Positions 48,073 through 57,307 of a DNA stretch of 64,000 bases are shown piece by piece. The notes below the pieces were generated by a model. It did no database searches. It worked only from the letters and a program-made list of their open reading frames with translations, and had not been told where the DNA came from. The position numbers and the translations under genes are program-made. Source of the DNA: Thiocystis violacea (lineage in GTDB: Bacteria; Pseudomonadota; Gammaproteobacteria; Chromatiales; Chromatiaceae); assembly GCF_016583575.1 (NCBI RefSeq), contig NZ_NRRG01000019.1:1-64000 (forward strand), written 5' to 3'. The number at the start of each line of letters is the position of its first letter. The stretch's first letter is position 1.

Positions 48073-49455
48073 ATGACCGAGCCGGACGTCCTGGTCATCG
48101 GCGGCGGCACGGCCGCCCTCTGCGCCGCCATCTCGGCGCGCCGTCTCGGAGCCTCGGTGCTCCTGGCCGAGCAGGCGCCCAAGGGATTGCGCGGCGGCAA
48201 TACCCGTCACTCGCGCAATCTGCGGATCCGGCACGAATCGCTCACGCCGCTCTCCAGCGGTCCCTATCCGGAGGAGGAATTCTGGTCCGACCTCTGGCAC
48301 GCGACCGGCGGGACGTCCGATCCGACCCTGGCGCGAATCCTGGTCCAGCGCTCGGCCGAGGCGACGGACTGGCTGGCCAACGCCGGCGTGCCCTTGCAGC
48401 CGACCTCCAGCGGTGTGCTGCCGCCATCGCGCAAGACCGCCTTCCTGCTCGGTGGCGGAACGACCATGCTGAACGCCCTCTATGCGACGGCTAAGCGGCT
48501 CGGCGTCGAGATCCGCTATGGAGGCGAGGTCCGCGATCCGAGGATCGCGAACGGGCGTCTGGAGCGCCTTTTGTATCAAGACGCGGGCACCGCCCGAACC
48601 CTGGCTCCGCGCGCCGCGGTCGCCTGCTGCGGCGGCGGCCAGGCGAACCGCGACTGGCTGCGCGCGCACTGGGGCGAGACGGCCGACGGCTTCATCAATC
48701 GCGGCACGCCCTTCGCCAGCGGCGAGATCCTGGAGGCCCTGCTGCGCCAGGGGGCGCGGGCGGTCGGCGATCCCAAACGCGCCTATCTGGTGGCGGTGGA
48801 CGCGCGCTCCCCCGCCGACGATGGCGGCATCGTCACCCGGATCCGCTGCATGCCGGAGGGGATCGTGGTCGACGCGAACGGACGACGCTTCCGTGACGAG
48901 GGCGGTGACACCGCCTCGACCCGTTACGCGATCTGGGGCCAGCGTCTGGCCGACTGTCCCGGACAGATCGCCTACCTGATCCTGGACGCTCGCGGCCGAC
49001 GCGCGGCCCCGCCCTCGCTCTATCCACCGATCGCGGCCGAGACCATCGAGAGGCTGGCGGCCCGCTTGGGCATCGACCCCGGATCGCTCGCGGCCACCCT
49101 CGCCGGCTATAACGCCGCCACGCGAGCGCCGGACGCGGGCGCGGACGAGGCCGACTGGCGGACGTTCGACCTGGATCCGCCCAAGTCCCGCCAGGCCCGG
49201 CCGCTGATCGAGCCGCCCTTCGCGGCCTATCCGATGCGTCCGGGGATCACCTTCACCTATCACGGTGTCGCCGTGGACGCCCAAACCCGCGTGCGGCTTC
49301 GCGACGGCGGGGTCATCGAGAATCTGTTCGCGGCGGGCATGATCATGGCGCCCAATCTCATGGGCCGAGGCTATCTCTCCGGTCTCGCGCTCACCATTGG
49401 GGTCGTGTTCGGACGTATCGCCGGCGAGGAGGCGGCCCGTCATGCCGGTGGATGA
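48073..49455 (+). CDS. FAD-dependent TcuA/CobZ N-terminal-like dehydrogenase
   Basis: 460 residues from the Met at 48073 (MTEPDVLVIGGGTAALC). FAD-binding Rossmann motif VIGGGTAALCAAISARRLGASVLLAE, GGNTRHSRNLR, and the C-terminal PGITFTYHGVAVD and AAGMIMAPNLMGRGYLSG. It belongs to the fumarate-reductase-like flavoproteins that include tricarballylate dehydrogenase TcuA and the N-terminal half of CobZ. CobZ replaces CobG as precorrin-3B synthase in some phototrophs. The next gene, overlapping by 14 bp, matches the C-terminal half of CobZ, and cobM is divergent next door. I therefore favour a B12 role over tricarballylate use. Confidence 0.85.
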   Translation: MTEPDVLVIGGGTAALCAAISARRLGASVLLAEQAPKGLRGGNTRHSRNLRIRHESLTPLSSGPYPEEEFWSDLWHATGGTSDPTLARILVQRSAEATDWLANAGVPLQPTSSGVLPPSRKTAFLLGGGTTMLNALYATAKRLGVEIRYGGEVRDPRIANGRLERLLYQDAGTARTLAPRAAVACCGGGQANRDWLRAHWGETADGFINRGTPFASGEILEALLRQGARAVGDPKRAYLVAVDARSPADDGGIVTRIRCMPEGIVVDANGRRFRDEGGDTASTRYAIWGQRLADCPGQIAYLILDARGRRAAPPSLYPPIAAETIERLAARLGIDPGSLAATLAGYNAATRAPDAGADEADWRTFDLDPPKSRQARPLIEPPFAAYPMRPGITFTYHGVAVDAQTRVRLRDGGVIENLFAAGMIMAPNLMGRGYLSGLALTIGVVFGRIAGEEAARHAGG

Positions 49456-50545
49456 GTCGCTCGCCGAGAGCCGCCGGGTGCTCGAGATCTGCAACGCCTG
49501 CGGCTACTGCAACGGCTTCTGCGATGTCTTCGAGTCCGCCGAGCGCCGCCCGACGCTCAACGAGGCGGATCTCGTCCATCTGGCCAATCTCTGTCACGCC
49601 TGCCGCAACTGTTTCCATGGCTGCCAGTACGCGCCGCCGCATCCCTTCCTGGTCAATGTCCCGCGCAGCCTGGCGCGCACGCGCTACCGGAGCTATCTCG
49701 CCCACGCCTGGCCAGCGGCCTTGTCCGGCCTGCTCGCCCGCCAGGCCCTGGCCGCGCCCCTGATCGCGCTGGGCGCGATCGCGCTCCTGGTCGGGCTGGT
49801 GCTGGTGCTGGTGCCCCCGGAGGTGCTGTTCGCCAGCCAAGCGGGGGCCGGCGCCTTCTATCGGATCCTGTCCTGGGAGGCGATGGTACTGCTGGGAGGG
49901 CTACCGCTCGGCTGGTCGGTGCTGGCTATCGGCCTGAGTCTGCGCCAGTATTGGCGCCTCACCAGGACAGAGGGCGCCCCGCTCTCGACGCGAGCCATCG
50001 GAGCGGCGCTGCGCGACATCCTGGTCCTGCGCAACCTGCGTGGAGGCGGCCCTGGCTGCAACGACCTTGACGATCGGTTCTCGCATGCGCGCCGCCGGCT
50101 CCATCACGCCATGCTGCATGGCTTTCTGCTCAGCTTCGCCGCGACAGTGACCGCGACCCTTTATCATCATCTGCTCGGCTGGGAGGCGCCCTACCCCCTG
50201 CTCAGCGCGCCGGTGCTGCTCGGCACCCTGGGCGGCATCCTGATGAGCCTCGGCGCCGTCGGGCTCGCCTGGATGAAATGGCGCGCCGATCCCGAGCCGA
50301 GCGCGCCCGAAACCCGGGGCCTGGATCTGGCCTTTCTCGGCCTGCTGTTCCTGGTCGCGGTCACCGGACTGGCGCTGCTCGTCTGGCGCGAGACGGCGGC
50401 CATGGGGCTGCTGCTCGCCATCCATCTCGGGAGCGTCCTGGCCTTCTTTCTGCTGCTGCCCTACAGCAAGTTCGTTCACGCGGGCTATCGCGCCATCGCC
50501 CTCTTGATCGAGGCGATCGAACATGCGGCCGTTTCCAGGCAATAG
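49442..50545 (+). CDS. Fe-S/heme membrane protein, TcuB/CobZ C-terminal-like
   Basis: 367 residues from the Met at 49442 (MPVDESLAESRRVLEICN). Two [4Fe-4S] motifs, CNACGYCNGFC and CHACRNCFHGC, are followed by about six transmembrane helices with His residues suited to heme b (HHAMLHGFLLSF, LYHHLLG, AIHLGSVLAFF, KFVHAGYRAIA). This is the TcuB/CobZ-C arrangement. It would carry electrons between the flavoprotein and the membrane. Stop at 50545; the GGDEF-EAL gene begins 13 bp later. Confidence 0.87.
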   Translation: MPVDESLAESRRVLEICNACGYCNGFCDVFESAERRPTLNEADLVHLANLCHACRNCFHGCQYAPPHPFLVNVPRSLARTRYRSYLAHAWPAALSGLLARQALAAPLIALGAIALLVGLVLVLVPPEVLFASQAGAGAFYRILSWEAMVLLGGLPLGWSVLAIGLSLRQYWRLTRTEGAPLSTRAIGAALRDILVLRNLRGGGPGCNDLDDRFSHARRRLHHAMLHGFLLSFAATVTATLYHHLLGWEAPYPLLSAPVLLGTLGGILMSLGAVGLAWMKWRADPEPSAPETRGLDLAFLGLLFLVAVTGLALLVWRETAAMGLLLAIHLGSVLAFFLLLPYSKFVHAGYRAIALLIEAIEHAAVSRQ

Positions 50546-50558
50546 GCCCGGACAGGCC

Positions 50559-53500
50559 ATGCCGACCCCATCGCTCGTCACGGCTCTGTCCTGGAAGACC
50601 TTCGCCATGGCGTTGGCCACCATCGGTCTCTGTCTGCTGGTGGTCGTCCTGTTCGAGCTTCAGACGCTGAAGCATGAAACCTCGGCCCTTCGCGCCCAGT
50701 ACCTGGAGCAACAAAGCGAGCGTCTAAAGCAAAACGTGCGCCTAGCAATCGCCTTCGCGCGCCAGCAAAGGCAACGGAACATCCAGGCCACGGGTGACGG
50801 GGCCTCGCCATTGGACCAGCAGGCCGAGACGCAAGCCGAGGTCCTGGCCTGGTTCGACCAGCTTCGGTTCCAGGATGGAACCTATCTCTTCGCGGGCCGG
50901 TGGGACGGACTGTCGCTGGCCGGTCCGGCGAAGGGCCAGAACATGCTGGAGACCACCGACGCGAACGGCAAGAAGATCGTGCGCGAACTCATCGAGAAGG
51001 CGCGCCAGGGCGGCGGCTTCGTGGACTATGTCCTGCCGCCGTTTCCGAACCAGCGTTCGGCGCTCAAGCTGAGTTATGTCGAGGCGATCGAGGAGTGGGG
51101 CTGGTACGTCGGGGCGGGGGTCTTCATCGACGAGATCGAGCAGTCGCTCACCGCCCTGAGCCGGGACATGCGCCGCCGTCTCCAATTTGAACTGGCCACC
51201 ATCGGCGGATTCTTCGCGACCATCGTCGCCTTCGCCTCGTTCTTCGCGCACCGTCTGGCGCACCGGACGCACGCCAACACCCTGGCCTTCGTCCGTTATT
51301 TCGAACAGGCGGCCGAGGCCGACGCGGACATCGACCCGGCCGGCATGGCCTTCAGTGAGTTTCGGACGATCGCCCAGGCCGCGACCGCCATGATCCGCAA
51401 GCGCCGGCAAGCGGAACAGGCGCTGCGAGTCAGCGAGGCGCGCTTTCGCACCCTGGTCGAGGTCAGTCAGCACTACATCCAGGAAATCGACACCCAGGGC
51501 CGGATTCAGTACGCCAATCCGGCCTCCCGCACCCTGCTCGGGCTTACCCTGGACGAGTTGATCGGTCGCAACCTCGCCGAGCTGCTGCCCGAGGAGGAAC
51601 GGGAAGACCTGCTCCGCGATCTCCAGACCTTCGCCATCGAACAGCCGGCGCCCCGGACCTATTACAACCGGAACATCACCGGCGACGGCCGTCTCATCGA
51701 CGTCGAGGTGGAGTGGAACTACAAGCGCGACGAGGACGGACGGGTGATCGGCTTCGTCAGCATCGCCAAGGACATCACCGCTTACCGCCGCGCCCGTCTC
51801 CTGCTCGACGGCCGCAACCGGGTGCTGGAGATGCTCGCGCGCGGTCGGCCTCTGACCGATAAGCTGCTGGCGATCGTCGACTATATCGAGCGCATCGCGC
51901 CCCACGCCCTCTGCTCCATCCATCTGCTCGATCGCGACAGCCAGACCCTGCATACGGCCGCGACGCGGCGACTGCCCGAGCACTACACCCAGGCCGTCGA
52001 GGGCGTGCGGGTCGGCCAGGGCGTCGGCTCCTGCGGGACCTCGGCGGTCACCGGACAGCATGTGATCGTCGCGGACGTCCTGACGCACCCCTACTGGTCC
52101 GACTACCGGGAGCTGATGCTCCAGACCGAGCTGCGTGCCTGCTGGTCCCAACCCATCGTCGGCCACGATGGACAGGTTCTGGGCACCTTCGCCATCTATG
52201 CGACGCAACCCGCGGAGCCGGAGCAGGCGGACCTGGAGCTGATCGAGTCAGCGGCCGAGCTGGCCGCCATCGTCATCGAGCACGACCGCGCCGAGGTCGC
52301 GATCCGCCAGGCGGAGGAGCAAGTCCGCCTCTTGCTGGAATCCAGCACCGAAGGCATCTTCGGTCTGGATCTCGCGGGGAACATCACCTTCATCAACCCG
52401 GCCGCCGCCGCGCTGCTCGGTTTCGAGTCCGAGGCGCTGATCGGTCACCCGGCCCATCCCCTGATTCATCATTCGCGGACCGATGGCACGCCGCTTCCAC
52501 CCGAGGAGTGCGCGATGCTTTCCGCGGCACGGCGCGACGAAAACCGCCATGTCGTCAATGAGGTGCTCTGGCGCAAGGACGGCAGTCGCCTCCCGGTCGA
52601 ATACTGGGCCACCCCGATCCGGCGCGACCAGCGGATCGAGGGCTCGGTGGTCACCTTCCACGACATCAGCGCTCGCCAGCGCGCCGAGGCGGAGATCCAG
52701 CACCTCGCCTTCCACGACAGCCTGACCGGACTGCCCAACCGCCTGTTGTTCAAGGAAGAGCTGCACCAGGCGCTGGCCGGTCTGCGGCGCGAAGGTCAGC
52801 GTTTCGCCCTGCACATGCTGGATCTGGATCATTTCAAGGATGTCAACGACAGCCTCGGTCACCCGGTGGGCGACGAGCTGTTGCGCGCGGTAGCCGATCG
52901 CCTGGGCTCGATCATCCGCGGCACCGATATCCTGGCCCGTTTCGGCGGCGATGAATTCGCGCTGCTACAGGGACGGATCCAGGAGATCGCCGACGCGGGC
53001 CTGCTGGCCGACAAGATCGTCGAAGGACTCGGCCGTGAATTCCAGTTGAAGGGTCTGCGGATCGGCATCAACACCAGCATCGGGATCGTGATCGCCGACC
53101 ATGACGACCAGGACGTGGATGAGCTGATCACCCGGGCGGACGTCGCGCTCTACAAGGCCAAGGAAGCCGGACGCGGCACCCACGCCTTTTTCGAGGACTC
53201 CATGACCCAGCAATTGAAGCGGGAAATGGAGCTCTCACGCGAACTCGCCCAGGCGATCCAGCACCAGGAATTGTTCCTGGAGTACCAGCCCCAGTTCGAT
53301 CTCAATCAGGGGCATCTGGTTGGGATGGAGGCCCTGGTGCGCTGGCGTCACCCCAGGGATGGCGTGAGGCCTCCAGGCGACTTCCTCCCGGTGGCCGAAA
53401 AGCGCGGACTCATCCGCGGGCTCTCCGATTGGGTGCTGACCGAGGCCTGCCGGCAAGGCCAGCGGTGGACCGCCCGGGGTCTCGATTTCGGCCGGATCGC

Positions 53501-54014
53501 GGTCAATCTCTGCGCCCAGCAGGTCGGCGACGCCGCCTTCGGCGACAATATTCTCGACGTCCTGAAGAGAACCGGCGCGCGCCCCGAGCATCTGGAGCTC
53601 GAGTTCACCGAAACCGTGCTGATCGAGGCCGACGCGCGCACGCAGTCCGACATCGTGCGTCTCTCCGAGCTGGGGATTCAGTTCGCCATCGACGACTTCG
53701 GCACGGGCTTTTCCTCGCTCCAGTACCTGCGCAAATTCCGCACCGACAAGATCAAGATCGATCGCGAATTCATCCAGGACGTCGTGCATGACGCCGGTGA
53801 CGCCGAGATCGTCAAGGCCACCATCGCCCTGGGAACGGCCCTGGGCCTGATCACGACCGCCGAGGGCGTGGAAACCGAGGATCAGGCCGAGTTTCTGCGC
53901 CGGCACGGCTGCCATCATGTTCAGGGCTATCTCTACGCCCGCCCGCTCCCGGCCGGCGAGATCGAGCAGGTGATTTTCCAGGAAACCCTGTACCCGCGAT
54001 CCGCCCCGTCATAG
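50559..54014 (+). CDS. GGDEF-EAL c-di-GMP protein with Cache, PAS, GAF, PAS
   Basis: 1151 residues from the Met at 50559; the earlier Met (50523) would overlap the previous gene. A first membrane helix (WKTFAMALATIGLCLLVVVLF), a periplasmic sCache-type domain (GTYLFAGRW to GWYVGAGVFIDEIEQ), and a second helix. Then PAS, GAF, PAS, a GGDEF domain with intact GGDEF (about 796-800), and an EAL domain with EALVRW (about 924), ETVLIEA, DDFGTGFSSL, KIDREFI and TTAEGVE. Both domains keep their catalytic residues, so it may both make and degrade c-di-GMP. The last codons and the TAG stop are encoded by the dispersed repeat at 53968-54105. Confidence 0.93.
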   Translation: MPTPSLVTALSWKTFAMALATIGLCLLVVVLFELQTLKHETSALRAQYLEQQSERLKQNVRLAIAFARQQRQRNIQATGDGASPLDQQAETQAEVLAWFDQLRFQDGTYLFAGRWDGLSLAGPAKGQNMLETTDANGKKIVRELIEKARQGGGFVDYVLPPFPNQRSALKLSYVEAIEEWGWYVGAGVFIDEIEQSLTALSRDMRRRLQFELATIGGFFATIVAFASFFAHRLAHRTHANTLAFVRYFEQAAEADADIDPAGMAFSEFRTIAQAATAMIRKRRQAEQALRVSEARFRTLVEVSQHYIQEIDTQGRIQYANPASRTLLGLTLDELIGRNLAELLPEEEREDLLRDLQTFAIEQPAPRTYYNRNITGDGRLIDVEVEWNYKRDEDGRVIGFVSIAKDITAYRRARLLLDGRNRVLEMLARGRPLTDKLLAIVDYIERIAPHALCSIHLLDRDSQTLHTAATRRLPEHYTQAVEGVRVGQGVGSCGTSAVTGQHVIVADVLTHPYWSDYRELMLQTELRACWSQPIVGHDGQVLGTFAIYATQPAEPEQADLELIESAAELAAIVIEHDRAEVAIRQAEEQVRLLLESSTEGIFGLDLAGNITFINPAAAALLGFESEALIGHPAHPLIHHSRTDGTPLPPEECAMLSAARRDENRHVVNEVLWRKDGSRLPVEYWATPIRRDQRIEGSVVTFHDISARQRAEAEIQHLAFHDSLTGLPNRLLFKEELHQALAGLRREGQRFALHMLDLDHFKDVNDSLGHPVGDELLRAVADRLGSIIRGTDILARFGGDEFALLQGRIQEIADAGLLADKIVEGLGREFQLKGLRIGINTSIGIVIADHDDQDVDELITRADVALYKAKEAGRGTHAFFEDSMTQQLKREMELSRELAQAIQHQELFLEYQPQFDLNQGHLVGMEALVRWRHPRDGVRPPGDFLPVAEKRGLIRGLSDWVLTEACRQGQRWTARGLDFGRIAVNLCAQQVGDAAFGDNILDVLKRTGARPEHLELEFTETVLIEADARTQSDIVRLSELGIQFAIDDFGTGFSSLQYLRKFRTDKIKIDREFIQDVVHDAGDAEIVKATIALGTALGLITTAEGVETEDQAEFLRRHGCHHVQGYLYARPLPAGEIEQVIFQETLYPRSAPS

Positions 54015-54105
54015 ACAGGATTAACAGGATTTCACAGGATTGACAGGATTTTTAAAGCTCTGTTTTTAATCCTGTAAATCTTGAAGAATCCTGTTAATCC
54101 TGTCC
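53968..54105. repeat. Dispersed ACAGGATT repeat element, copy 2
   Basis: About 138 bp matching 46633-46768. The left arm has ACAGGATT units and the right arm AATCCTGT units, giving a large imperfect hairpin around CTCTGTTTTTAATCCTGTAA. The left part lies inside the GGDEF-EAL gene and supplies its C-terminal residues and stop. Confidence 0.88.
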
Positions 54106-54152
54106 AATGCCGAAGCTTTCGGTCGGGTAACCTAATAGCCAACCCCCGCCGT

Positions 54153-55196
54153 CTAGGAACCACCGAAGATGGGTGGATGGCTGTCGGCCTCCAGGCGCCC
54201 ATAGGCCTGATCGTGGACATCCCCCAGCAGACTCAATTCCTCCCAGGCCTCCGAGGGCCAGCCGCCGGAGTGGAAACGCTCGCCCAGGGTCAACTCGCGA
54301 AAGAGCATCCCGAACGTCTCGACATCGCCCCAGCCCAGGGTCAAATAACTGAGTGCCTCGGGGAAATCGAGCTCAAGCGTGCAGCGTAGGGGGCTGGCGA
54401 GGGGAGGCTTTCGGCTAGGCTCGGGCGACACGGGAGCCAGGGATCGCGGCGCCCCTTTCGGCAACGCCGGGGCCTGACCCGCGTCGGACAATTGCCCGAG
54501 GAGAAACTGGATGAGCTTTTCGAGCGCCTCCTTGGGATGCTCGAACGCCAGGGTCACGTCATGGAGTGGGACGGCGTCAAATCCGGTAATGCTGGTGGGT
54601 TTCACCTCGACCACGCGCGCCCTGAGCCGAATGCCGGACCATTGCTCGGTCCCCGCCAGTGAGAAGCACAGGCTTTGGTTATAGGCGTAAGCCTCGAAAA
54701 CGGTGAGGCTGTGACGCCCGGAGGCGATCGCCGCCAGGATCCGACGCAGTTCCTCGGTGTCATTGGCGTTCACCTCAAGCTCCCTGACCAACTCGGTCGG
54801 CCCGACCTTGTCCACTGGAGCCAGCGTATCCCCTAACGTCTTGAGCAGTCGCTCCAGCCGCGACTGACCGCGCGGCGAAAGGCTGGCGAAGCGGGCACCG
54901 ACCAAGAGCCGGCCATCCTGCAACACCTTGGTTCGCAGGATGGCGGCCAGAACGTTGATCGCTTCACCCTGCCGCCAGGGCAGGACGATGCGCAAGGAGC
55001 GCGTGGCCAACGGCAGCGGTTGCGAGAGGGTGAACAGGATCCCGCCCCAGGACAGATCCCGAGTCAGCGCGATCAACGGCTCATCCAGGCCGCGCACCAG
55101 TACCTTGACTGGAATCTCCACGCGGATACGCACTTGGGTACGTCGCTCTGAGGCGGCGGCGTCTTGGGGTAATCGAGTCATGCTGTCGGTCGCCAT
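54153..55196 (-). CDS. PilZ-domain protein
   Basis: 347 residues. The N-terminal PilZ domain has the c-di-GMP motifs RRTQVRIR (RxxxR) and DLSWGGI (D/NxSxxG), so binding is likely. The middle contains LVRELEVNANDTEELRRILAAIASGRHSLTVFEAY, and the C-terminal 100 residues are Pro-rich then globular with no family I recognise. No membrane segment. It faces the GGDEF-EAL gene across the repeat and is a probable local c-di-GMP effector. Confidence 0.8.
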   Translation of the reverse strand: MATDSMTRLPQDAAASERRTQVRIRVEIPVKVLVRGLDEPLIALTRDLSWGGILFTLSQPLPLATRSLRIVLPWRQGEAINVLAAILRTKVLQDGRLLVGARFASLSPRGQSRLERLLKTLGDTLAPVDKVGPTELVRELEVNANDTEELRRILAAIASGRHSLTVFEAYAYNQSLCFSLAGTEQWSGIRLRARVVEVKPTSITGFDAVPLHDVTLAFEHPKEALEKLIQFLLGQLSDAGQAPALPKGAPRSLAPVSPEPSRKPPLASPLRCTLELDFPEALSYLTLGWGDVETFGMLFRELTLGERFHSGGWPSEAWEELSLLGDVHDQAYGRLEADSHPPIFGGS

Positions 55197-55596
55197 GGAC
55201 TGGCCATGCCATCAAAGGCAACGGGAGGTGGCCTTGGCCGTGAGTAAGGAGGCACTCGCTCGCGATCCATGCGCGGCGCTTGGTCGTGCGTCCTGCCTGT
55301 ACCTCCCAAGCGGCCCACTCTCCCACGGACCCAGGGACGCTGACAAGGCGCGAGCGACCCAGTCACCATGGATCCCGTCTTTAACCCTAGCAGCCCTGCT
55401 CAGGCAATCCCATTGAGATACCTATGGTTTTTACCTGGAACCCGGCATCCAGGATCGGGCTCGAAATTCTTGACCCGGCCTCCTGGCCAGCGCGGCGTCG
55501 CTTCGGTTCGCGCGGGTCAGGAATCCATCCGACAGGGATGAGGTATCGAGATGAAGATTTCTCACCCCAACTCCTCACCGTTGGGAGGGGTAGGAA
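55197..55596. other. Intergenic region before the methyltransferase stop
   Basis: 400 bp upstream of the PilZ gene and downstream of the methyltransferase gene (both minus strand). No supported gene. CCCAAC (55566-55571) and GTTGGG (55580-55585) form a weak hairpin just after the methyltransferase stop. Confidence 0.4.
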
Positions 55597-56496
55597 TCAC
55601 TCCGACTTGACCGCCGTCGCCAGCACGTAATCCAACCCCCGGTAGACGCTCGCGGCGTCGAAGCGCAACGCGACTCGTGCCGCCAGTCGGGCGATCGGAT
55701 GAAGCCGTCGCACACTCTCGGGATGCCGGGCCAGATAACGGTGCAGGGGCGCGTAAACGTCCTCGCGGATCGATTCGATCCGGATCCGCTCGAACCCACG
55801 CAAGGCCAGTAGCGCCTGATAGTGGGGCCGCATGTAGGCATTGGCCGGCGGGATCGCGAACTTGCTGGCCACCAGCCACCAGGAGAACCGCTGCTGAAGC
55901 CGCGCGATCCACCCGCCCGCCTTCGGCATGGGGAGGATGTCCGCCGTGACCAGTCGCCCGCCGGGTCGCAGGACGCGCCAGGCTTCGCGAAAGAAATCCT
56001 CCCGAGTGTCGAAATGGAAGGCGCATTCGAGCGCGACCACCAGATCGGCGGAATCGCTCTCGATCGGCATCTCGGTCGCCGAACCCAGACGCAGATCGAT
56101 GCGCTCCGTCAGACCCGCCTCGGCGACCCGACGCTGGGCGACGGCAACCTGCGAGGCCGTGATATTGAGACCGATGATCCGCTCCGGGGCGCGTCGGCGC
56201 GCCCAGAGGATGTCCTGATCGCCGAAGCCATAGCCGACATCCAGCACCCGGTCGCCCTCGCTCATCCCGCCAGCCTCCGCCACCCGCATGACCAGCGCCT
56301 CGCAGGCGTCGTCCAGATCGCTCGCCTCGGGCCAGTAGCCCAGATTCAGATAGAGGCCGCGCTCGGTTGGGGAGCGGGTCGAGAGCAGGTCGTAGACAGC
56401 CACCACGCCGCGTCGCTGGAAGGGATTGATCAGCCAGTCGAGGTAACCCAGGGCCGCCTGAAGGGGGCTGCGGGGAGACGGGGTTTCTTGGCTCAC
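55597..56496 (-). CDS. Class I SAM-dependent methyltransferase
   Basis: 299 residues from a GTG at 56496 with AGGAG nine bases upstream. The Rossmann motif DRVLDVGYGFGDQDILWARR is followed by IIGLNITASQVAVAQRR, SADLVVALECAFHFDTREDFFREAWRVLRPGGRL. This layout matches UbiE/sterol-methyltransferase-like enzymes acting on small molecules; the N-terminal YLNLGYWPEASDLDDACEALV also occurs in such enzymes. Substrate unknown. Divergent from the cytochrome b561 gene. Confidence 0.8.
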   Translation of the reverse strand: MSQETPSPRSPLQAALGYLDWLINPFQRRGVVAVYDLLSTRSPTERGLYLNLGYWPEASDLDDACEALVMRVAEAGGMSEGDRVLDVGYGFGDQDILWARRRAPERIIGLNITASQVAVAQRRVAEAGLTERIDLRLGSATEMPIESDSADLVVALECAFHFDTREDFFREAWRVLRPGGRLVTADILPMPKAGGWIARLQQRFSWWLVASKFAIPPANAYMRPHYQALLALRGFERIRIESIREDVYAPLHRYLARHPESVRRLHPIARLAARVALRFDAASVYRGLDYVLATAVKSE

Positions 56497-56690
56497 GACA
56501 GGTATCTCCTGGGATATCGAAGGGAACGGAGCGCGTGCGGCACCGCGCCGACAGCCTAACCGGAATCCGCGGATCGCTTGCGTTAAATCATGTCGGTCGG
56601 ACCCGCGGCGTTTAAGATAGCGCGGCGGTCCTCACTGGACCGTTCGCTCCCACCTCCGTCCATCCCAGCCCACATCGCCAGGAGACGAAT

Positions 56691-57239
56691 TTGACCAACA
56701 ACCGCTATACCCTGATCCAACGACTGCTGCACTGGCTAATCGCCCTGCTCGTCCTCGGACTCCTCGCCGCCGGTCTCGCCTTCTGGGCGCTCGGCTACGA
56801 GGGTCTCGTCAAAATGCTCGGCGAGGAAACGACCGGCCAGCTCTTCACGCTGCACAAGAGCCTCGGCATCCTGGTGCTGCTGCTGACGGTGTTCCGCCTC
56901 ATCGTCAGGGGCCAGTCGCCGGCTCCGGCCTATGACCCGCCGCTCGGCATGATCGAGCGCCTGGTCGGCGGCGGCATCCATCTGCTGCTCTACATCTTAT
57001 TGATCGGACTGCCGATCGGCGGCTGGCTCGCGACCGCCGCCTCGGGTTATCCGGTCCAGTTCTTCTCCGTGAATCTGCCGGGCCTGATCGGAGAAAACAA
57101 GGAGCTGGGCGCCATGCTCTTCTTCTATCACGGCATCGGCGGTCTGGCCGTCGGCGTGCTGGTCCTGGTCCATATGGCCGCCGGACTCAAGCACTGGAAA
57201 CTGAAGGATGGGATCATGACCCGTATCAGCCTGCCCTGA
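56691..57239 (+). CDS. Cytochrome b561
   Basis: 182 residues from a TTG start at 56691, supported by CAGGAGA just upstream. Four membrane helices with the b561 His set: RLLHWLIALLVLGLL, LHKSLGILVLLLTVFRLI, IHLLLYILLIGLPIGGWL, and FYHGIGGLAVGVLVLVHMAAGLKHW. Likely carries electrons from the quinone pool to a periplasmic acceptor, or the reverse. No redox partner is adjacent; cobK follows. Confidence 0.88.
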   Translation: MTNNRYTLIQRLLHWLIALLVLGLLAAGLAFWALGYEGLVKMLGEETTGQLFTLHKSLGILVLLLTVFRLIVRGQSPAPAYDPPLGMIERLVGGGIHLLLYILLIGLPIGGWLATAASGYPVQFFSVNLPGLIGENKELGAMLFFYHGIGGLAVGVLVLVHMAAGLKHWKLKDGIMTRISLP

Positions 57240-57307
57240 TCGCTCCGCCCGGCCAGGGATGGCCGGATCGTTCCGCCCCCGCCCTCCTCCACGACGAGAT
57301 CCACCGC

